NCBI GenBank assembly: GCA_904502215.1
Contig: CAJGDQ010000024.1
Location: forward strand, 1 to 10,927
Direction: 5' to 3'
Source: Clostridiaceae bacterium
Lineage (GTDB): Bacteria > Bacillota > Clostridia > Oscillospirales > Acutalibacteraceae
DNA length: 10,927 nt
Under the pieces are notes generated by a model. It was not told where the DNA came from. It did not search any database and saw nothing but the letters and a program-made list of their open reading frames with translations. Below, one piece after another: positions 7,635 to 10,927 of this stretch (positions are counted from its first letter, which is position 1; each line of letters opens with the position of its first letter). The position numbers were made by a program, and so were the translations under genes.

Positions 7635-7715
7635 AGCACTTTGTCCTTTTGCCTGAGAGATTAGCTTTCGCCTTGCCCCTTCGGCACCCGTTTTAACGGA
7701 CTTCTCCAAAGCTCT
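7635..7715 (-). promoter_or_regulatory. Glycine riboswitch, single aptamer (gcvT-type)
   Basis: Read on the minus strand, the conserved glycine-aptamer elements appear in order: GGAGA, a hairpin with loop flanked by GCCGAAGGGGCAA, then CTCTCAGGCAAAAGGAC. P1 can form from CTTTG (plus 7707-7711) with CAAAG (plus 7639-7643). Only one aptamer is visible instead of the common tandem pair; a partial 'ghost' helix may lie in the 5' segment 7716-7770 but I cannot assign it. It is followed by a terminator and controls the AGCS symporter. Confidence 0.92.
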
Positions 7716-7775
7716 GTCTACCAACAGTTGAAAATCTTCTGCCGGCTTCACACAGCAATATTAAAATGTAGGGTT

Positions 7776-7804
7776 ATTCTATCACATTGTGTCGCATTTT
7801 GCAA
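7776..7804 (-). promoter_or_regulatory. Promoter of glycine riboswitch-symporter transcript
   Basis: On the minus strand TTGCAA (plus 7799-7804) and TAGAAT (plus 7776-7781) are separated by 17 bp. Transcription should begin near 7769, about 55 nt before the aptamer core. Confidence 0.7.
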
Positions 7805-7863
7805 TAGTTTTTTAAAAATTTATTAAAATTGCGAAAAATATACAATATATATAACTCTCAAAC

Positions 7864-7892
7864 TTGACATAATTCATATATAGTGGTAAAAT
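7864..7892 (+). promoter_or_regulatory. Promoter of rny transcript
   Basis: A perfect TTGACA (7864-7869) and TAAAAT (7887-7892) are separated by 17 bp. The predicted start near 7899 leaves a leader of about 150 nt before rny. Confidence 0.8.
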
Positions 7893-7906
7893 TATTTAGA
7901 TAAATT

Positions 7907-8027
7907 TACTGTTGTTAAATGGCTTATGCTTATTGGCGGCTTTGGCGAACCGCTTATAACTATAGTTGATTTATACATCGGGAGATAACGCACACTCCCG
8001 TGCCTTATAAAAGGCAAAAAAACAGTG
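7907..8027 (+). promoter_or_regulatory. Structured 5' leader of rny, unknown RNA class
   Basis: The non-coding leader folds by eye into a multi-branched structure. A closing helix ACTGTT (7908-7913) pairs with AACAGT (8021-8026). Inside are a hairpin GCGG/CCGC (7936-7939 with 7950-7953), a hairpin CGGGAG/CTCCCG (7979-7984 with 7995-8000, 10-nt loop), and an immediately adjacent TGCCTT/AAGGCA hairpin (8001-8006 with 8011-8016). Loop bases GCAC (7990-7993) can also pair with GTGC at 8000-8003 or 8025-8028, so alternative folds exist. No U-tract terminator is present. I do not recognise it as a known riboswitch; it may be a cis-regulator or an RNase Y target site. Confidence 0.45.
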
Positions 8028-8052
8028 CTTAAATATATAGGAGGTGCAAATT

Positions 8053-9609
8053 ATGCCCACTGATGTAATTTTTTACATTATTGCAGGCGGCGTTGCTCTC
8101 GTTTTCGCTGTTATAGGCTTTGTTTCAGGCTCTCTTCATCGCAGAAAGTCGGCTGAAGCTACTATCGGCTCGGCTGAAGAAGAAGCCAGAAGAATATTAA
8201 ACGATGCAATGAAAACTGCAGAATCAAGAAAAAAAGAAGCTTTGCTTGAAGCAAAGGATGAAATCCACCAGCTCCGTCAGGAAACTGAAAAGGACCTCAG
8301 GGAGAGACGTTCCGAGGTTCAGCGTCAGGAGCACCGCATAATGCAAAAAGAGGAGTCTCTCGATAGAAAGATTGATAACCTTGAAGCAAAGGAAGAAAAA
8401 CTTGCTCAAAAGGCTAAGGAAATTGATGCTCGCATTGAAGAGTGCGACCGCATTAAGCAAAGCCAAATGGACCTGCTTGAAAAGATTTCAGGCTTTACTA
8501 AGGAACAGGCTAAAACCCATCTTCTTGAGCTTTTAGATGGCGAGTTAACCCATGAAAAAGCTGTTAGAATTATGGAAATCGAACAGCAAACCAAGGAAGA
8601 GTCGGATAGAATTGCAAAGGATATTATCGGTCATGCAATTCAGCGTTGCGCTGCCGACCATTCTTCTGAAATGACCGTTTCGGTTGTTGTTCTTCCTAAT
8701 GATGAAATGAAGGGAAGAATTATTGGTAGAGAGGGTAGAAATATCCGTGCTCTCGAAACTGCAACAGGTGTTGACCTCATTATTGACGATACTCCTGAGG
8801 CTATAACCCTTTCGAGCTTTGACCCTGTAAGAAGAGAGATTGCAAGGGTTGCCCTTGAAAAACTTATTCTTGACGGAAGAATCCATCCGGGTAGAATTGA
8901 AGAAACTGTTGCAAAGGCAACTGCTGAGGTAGAAGCCACCATTAAGCAGGAGGGCGAAAGGGCTATGATAGATGCGGGAGTTCATAACCTGCATCCCGAG
9001 CTTATTAAGCTCCTCGGTAAGCTTCGTTACCGCACAAGCTATGGTCAAAACGTTCTTAACCATTCGCTTGAGGTTTGCCATATTTCAGGTCTTTTGGCCG
9101 CTGAAATGGGCGCTGATATATCTCTTGCAAAGCGTGCAGGTTTGTTGCACGATATTGGTAAGGCTCTTGACCACGAGCAAGAAGGCTCTCATATTCAGCT
9201 TGGTGTTGAGGCTGCCAAGAAATACCGTGAGGGTGAGGTTGTTATCAACTCTATTCACGCTCATCACGGCGAGGTTGAGGCAAAATCCCTTATCGCCCTT
9301 ATTGTTCAGGCCGCTGATGCTATTTCGGCTGCTCGTCCCGGTGCTAGAAGAGAGAACATTGAAAACTATATCAAACGTCTTGAAAAGCTTGAGGAAATCG
9401 CCAATTCCTTTAACGGTGTTGAAACATCATTTGCTATTCAGGCAGGCCGTGAGGTTCGTATTGTAGTTAAACCTGAGGTTGTAACCGATGATGAGATGGT
9501 GCTTATGTCCCATCAAATCGCCGAGAGAATTGAGAATGAGCTCGAATATCCCGGTCAGATTAAGGTTAATGTTATAAGAGAGAGCAGAGCCGTAGATTAT
9601 GCAAAATAA
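8053..9609 (+). CDS. rny: Ribonuclease Y
   Basis: This 518-residue membrane-anchored endoribonuclease starts mRNA decay and processing in Gram-positive bacteria. An N-terminal transmembrane helix (about 5-25, [14 protein letters not shown]) is followed by a long charged coiled coil (about 30-170, rich in E, K, R and Q), a KH RNA-binding domain with GREG at 225-228 in [16 protein letters not shown], and an HD metal-dependent hydrolase domain with the catalytic His366-Asp367 in [12 protein letters not shown]. The length is typical (about 520). ATG 8053 has a perfect SD, AGGAGG at 8039-8044, eight bases upstream; an in-frame GTG at 8044 overlaps the SD and is rejected. It shares its transcript with an LUD-domain gene that starts inside its last codons. 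Confidence 0.97.
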   Translation: MPTDVIFYIIAGGVALVFAVIGFVSGSLHRRKSAEATIGSAEEEARRILNDAMKTAESRKKEALLEAKDEIHQLRQETEKDLRERRSEVQRQEHRIMQKEESLDRKIDNLEAKEEKLAQKAKEIDARIEECDRIKQSQMDLLEKISGFTKEQAKTHLLELLDGELTHEKAVRIMEIEQQTKEESDRIAKDIIGHAIQRCAADHSSEMTVSVVVLPNDEMKGRIIGREGRNIRALETATGVDLIIDDTPEAITLSSFDPVRREIARVALEKLILDGRIHPGRIEETVAKATAEVEATIKQEGERAMIDAGVHNLHPELIKLLGKLRYRTSYGQNVLNHSLEVCHISGLLAAEMGADISLAKRAGLLHDIGKALDHEQEGSHIQLGVEAAKKYREGEVVINSIHAHHGEVEAKSLIALIVQAADAISAARPGARRENIENYIKRLEKLEEIANSFNGVETSFAIQAGREVRIVVKPEVVTDDEMVLMSHQIAERIENELEYPGQIKVNVIRESRAVDYAK

Positions 9610-10255
9610 TCGTGTTGAAAAGGTTTTAAAGGCTCTTGAAAAGAATAACATTAATGCGGTTTTTGTTCCTAAGAGGGAAGATATTAAGGAAACCGTTAAG
9701 GCTATGCTCTTTGAGGGCGCAACCATTTCCTCGGGCGGCTCTGTGTCGCTTATGGAGAGCGGTGTGCTTGAGCTTATCAAGAGTGAGGATTATTGTTATC
9801 TTGACCGTTTGAGAGAGGGGATAACCCCCGAAGAACAACAAGAGGTTTTTAAAAAGATTATCGGTTGTGATTTTTATTTTTGCTCGGCGAACGCTTTAAC
9901 CGAGAATGGCGAGCTTGTTAATGTTGATGGCTTTGCAAATAGAATTTCAGCCATTGCATTCGGTCCGAAAAAGGTTATTGCGGTTGTTGGAATTAATAAG
10001 CTGGTTAAGAATGTTAACGAGGGCTTTTTAAGGGTTAAAAAAATAGCCGCTCCTAAGAATTGCGTGCGACTTGGAATTGATAACCCTTGCGCAAGGCTAG
10101 GACATTGTGTTTCGCTTGAAACAAACGATAATCCGGAGATTACCGATGGCTGCAGTAAGAATAGCCGTATATGTGTTAATTATCTTGTAACTGCAAGACA
10201 GCGAGAGGCAAATAGAACAACGGTAATTCTTTGCGGCGAGGAATTAGGATATTAA
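9599..10255 (+). CDS. LUD-domain protein (LutC/YkgG-like, DUF162)
   Basis: This 218-residue cytoplasmic protein of the LUD family is named for lactate utilisation, but stand-alone clostridial members have no established role. Supporting features are SSGGSVSL (44-51), the core [16 protein letters not shown] (96-111) and [12 protein letters not shown] (120-131), and the terminal VILCGEELG. Four cysteines in the C-terminal third (Cys164 in [10 protein letters not shown], Cys170, Cys185, Cys192) could bind a metal or Fe-S cluster; that is inference. No lutA or lutB is visible, so a lactate operon is not supported. Its ATG overlaps the rny end by 11 nt (9599-9609), indicating co-transcription and probable translational coupling. 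The SD is weak (GAGAGAG about 15 nt upstream), consistent with coupling. A strong terminator follows. Confidence 0.85.
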   Translation: MQNNRVEKVLKALEKNNINAVFVPKREDIKETVKAMLFEGATISSGGSVSLMESGVLELIKSEDYCYLDRLREGITPEEQQEVFKKIIGCDFYFCSANALTENGELVNVDGFANRISAIAFGPKKVIAVVGINKLVKNVNEGFLRVKKIAAPKNCVRLGIDNPCARLGHCVSLETNDNPEITDGCSKNSRICVNYLVTARQREANRTTVILCGEELGY

Positions 10256-10260
10256 AAATT

Positions 10261-10299
10261 TAAATCGGCATAGAATAATCTATGCCGATTTAGTTTTTT
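10261..10299 (+). terminator. Intrinsic terminator after LUD gene
   Basis: A 14-bp perfect stem (10261-10274 with 10279-10292) has an ATAA loop and is followed by six T residues (10294-10299). Confidence 0.94.
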
Positions 10300-10303
10300 A
10301 TGG

Positions 10304-10332
10304 TTGACAAATCGATAATTTTGAATTATAAT
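10304..10332 (+). promoter_or_regulatory. Consensus promoter of tRNA-Pro
   Basis: A perfect TTGACA (10304-10309) and perfect TATAAT (10327-10332) have the ideal 17-bp spacer. The predicted start near 10339 leaves an 86-nt precursor leader, including a hairpin AGGGTT/AACCCT (10368-10373 with 10386-10391), to be removed from the tRNA. Confidence 0.88.
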
Positions 10333-10424
10333 AACCAAGCACGATATTTTTCGCAAGTTAAATATTGAGGGTTACCAAAACATAAAACCCTATTGCAAAA
10401 TAAAATTATAAAACAATTTAATAT

Positions 10425-10500
10425 CGAGGTGTGGCGCAGTTGGTAGCGCACTAGTTTTGGGAACTAGATGCCGCAGGTTCGAGCCCTGTCACCTCGACCA
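10425..10500 (+). tRNA. tRNA-Pro (anticodon TGG)
   Basis: A complete 76-nt cloverleaf includes an encoded CCA. The acceptor stem is CGAGGTG (10425-10431) with CACCTCG (10490-10496) and discriminator A. The D stem is GCGC/GCGC. The anticodon stem CTAGT/ACTAG holds the loop TTTGGGA, with TGG at 10458-10460. The T arm GCAGG/CCTGT has loop TTCGAGC. The C1-G72 start and anticodon fit tRNA-Pro. It is a single gene with its own promoter and terminator. Confidence 0.97.
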
Positions 10501-10507
10501 ATCGAGA

Positions 10508-10547
10508 GCCTCGACACGCAATTCGCGTGCTGAGGTTCTTCTTTTTT
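10508..10547 (+). terminator. Intrinsic terminator after tRNA-Pro
   Basis: The stem CCTCGACACGC/GCGTGCTGAGG (10509-10519 with 10525-10535; one G-U and one mismatch) is followed by a T-rich tract (ttcttctttttt). Confidence 0.85.
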
Positions 10548-10588
10548 ATAATTTTCACCTCGCATTTGGGGTTGGTTATGAATACTTC

Positions 10589-10631
10589 AACTAAAAAATC
10601 CAAGGACTTTATGTTCTTGGATTTTTTAGTT
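10589..10631. repeat. Long inverted repeat, probable bidirectional terminator
   Basis: Arms 10589-10607 and 10613-10631 pair over 19 bp with a single G-U and a TTTAT loop. A T6 run lies inside the 3' arm on either strand. The position between the tRNA unit and the end of the minus-strand acetyltransferase gene fits termination of the latter, about 59 nt past its stop. The stem is AT-rich at its base, and the T run is followed by AGTT instead of continuing, so it is an imperfect terminator. Confidence 0.6.
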
Positions 10632-10689
10632 ATTACCTATTACCTCTTCACTATTTTCTGCGATTTTGGATAGATGATTTGCGAAAGTT

Positions 10690-10927
10690 TTATCCTTGAA
10701 ATCCTAAATCGTTTTCATCTTTAAAGCCGAGGATTTTAGCGGGGATGCCGCCGACAATGGCGTTTTTGGGGACATCCTGAACAACAACAGCACCGGCAGC
10801 TGCCAGGCTGTTTTCTTGCATAGTTATACCGCCGAGAACCTTTGCGCCGCAGGTAACCGAAACATTATCCTCTAAAACGGGGGAAAGGTCTTTTTTATAG
10901 CCGATGGTTACTTGCTGATATATCCGA
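10690..10927 (-). CDS. Hexapeptide-repeat acetyltransferase, C-terminal part (start outside window)
   Basis: Read on the minus strand, 79 codons lead to a TAA at 10690-10692, and the frame is open to the window edge, so the N-terminus and start are missing. The residues show a left-handed beta-helix acyltransferase end: IYQQVTIGYKKD, then LEDNVSVTCGAKVLGGITM, AAAGAVVVQDVP and the hallmark VGGIPAKILG. This is the pattern of serine acetyltransferase (CysE) and of related sugar acetyltransferases; the fragment cannot separate them. The tail FKDENDLGFQG is short and lacks the longer C-terminal extension of many CysE proteins, so a polysaccharide or sugar acetyltransferase is at least as likely. 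No cysK is visible. Confidence 0.8.
   Translation of the reverse strand, partial: RIYQQVTIGYKKDLSPVLEDNVSVTCGAKVLGGITMQENSLAAAGAVVVQDVPKNAIVGGIPAKILGFKDENDLGFQG

Noticed and set aside
7547..7639. 31-codon N-terminal extension of the symporter
   Set aside because: It runs through the riboswitch terminator hairpin and T-rich tract; AAGGAG sits correctly before the ATG at 7544-7546.
7919..7969. 16-codon leader open frame (several Tyr and Trp codons) upstream of rny, as a possible attenuator peptide
   Set aside because: It has no Shine-Dalgarno sequence, lies within predicted RNA helices, and is not followed by a terminator; Tyr/Trp control of rny has no rationale.
8545..9081. 178-codon open frame on the minus strand inside rny
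   Set aside because: It is antisense to the conserved KH and HD domain coding region and has no recognisable domain; it is a codon-usage shadow.
8972..9466. 164-codon open frame on the plus strand in another frame of rny
   Set aside because: It overlaps the RNase Y HD domain entirely, is Leu/Ser/Arg-rich without motifs, and is an out-of-frame shadow.
1..10927. CRISPR array, insertion sequence, prophage, toxin-antitoxin or defence genes
   Set aside because: There are no spaced direct repeats, transposase or integrase motifs, attachment sites or defence-type domains in any frame; the content is housekeeping.

Overview
The window looks like ordinary chromosome from a low-GC, anaerobic, Gram-positive bacterium of class Clostridia. 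Evidence for this is the T-box leader on thrS, a glycine riboswitch on a Na+/amino-acid symporter, RNase Y, rubrerythrin, and a minimal SufC/SufB-like Fe-S pair in place of a full SUF or ISC operon. The galactokinase and threonyl-tRNA synthetase most resemble, from memory, Oscillospiraceae-type proteins; that family-level placement is inference. Nothing mobile, phage-like or CRISPR-like is visible.

Layout, left to right. (1) 1-747: the 3' part of a galactokinase-like GHMP kinase, closed by a strong terminator. (2) 787-3140: a promoter followed by smsC-smsB-rubrerythrin (Fe-S assembly ATPase, scaffold, and diiron/rubredoxin peroxidase), probably one transcript ending in a terminator. (3) 3150-5418: promoter, T-box leader with a candidate ACC (Thr) specifier, thrS, and a terminator shared with the convergent gene. 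(4) 7804 down to 5392, minus strand: promoter, single-aptamer glycine riboswitch with its own terminator, AGCS-family sodium/amino-acid symporter, a second terminator, then a HAD phosphatase starting just beyond it. (5) 7864-10299, plus strand: a consensus promoter, a structured leader of about 150 nt of unknown identity, rny (RNase Y), and an LUD-domain gene overlapping rny by 11 nt, closed by a terminator. (6) 10304-10547: a perfect-consensus promoter, a long leader, tRNA-Pro(TGG) and a terminator. (7) 10589-10631: a long hairpin, then the 3' end of a minus-strand hexapeptide-repeat acetyltransferase that runs off the window.

Most transcription units carry readable promoters (17-bp spacers) and intrinsic terminators, so the regulation is unusually legible. 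Three units have RNA-level control elements or likely candidates: tRNA-Thr sensing on thrS, glycine sensing on the symporter, and the unidentified rny leader. I do not see a convincing wholly new multi-gene system. The items most worth a second look are the rny leader, the single-aptamer glycine switch with a specific competing helix, the divergent ThrRS active site, the minimal Fe-S pair coupled to rubrerythrin, and the cysteine-rich LUD protein tied to RNase Y.
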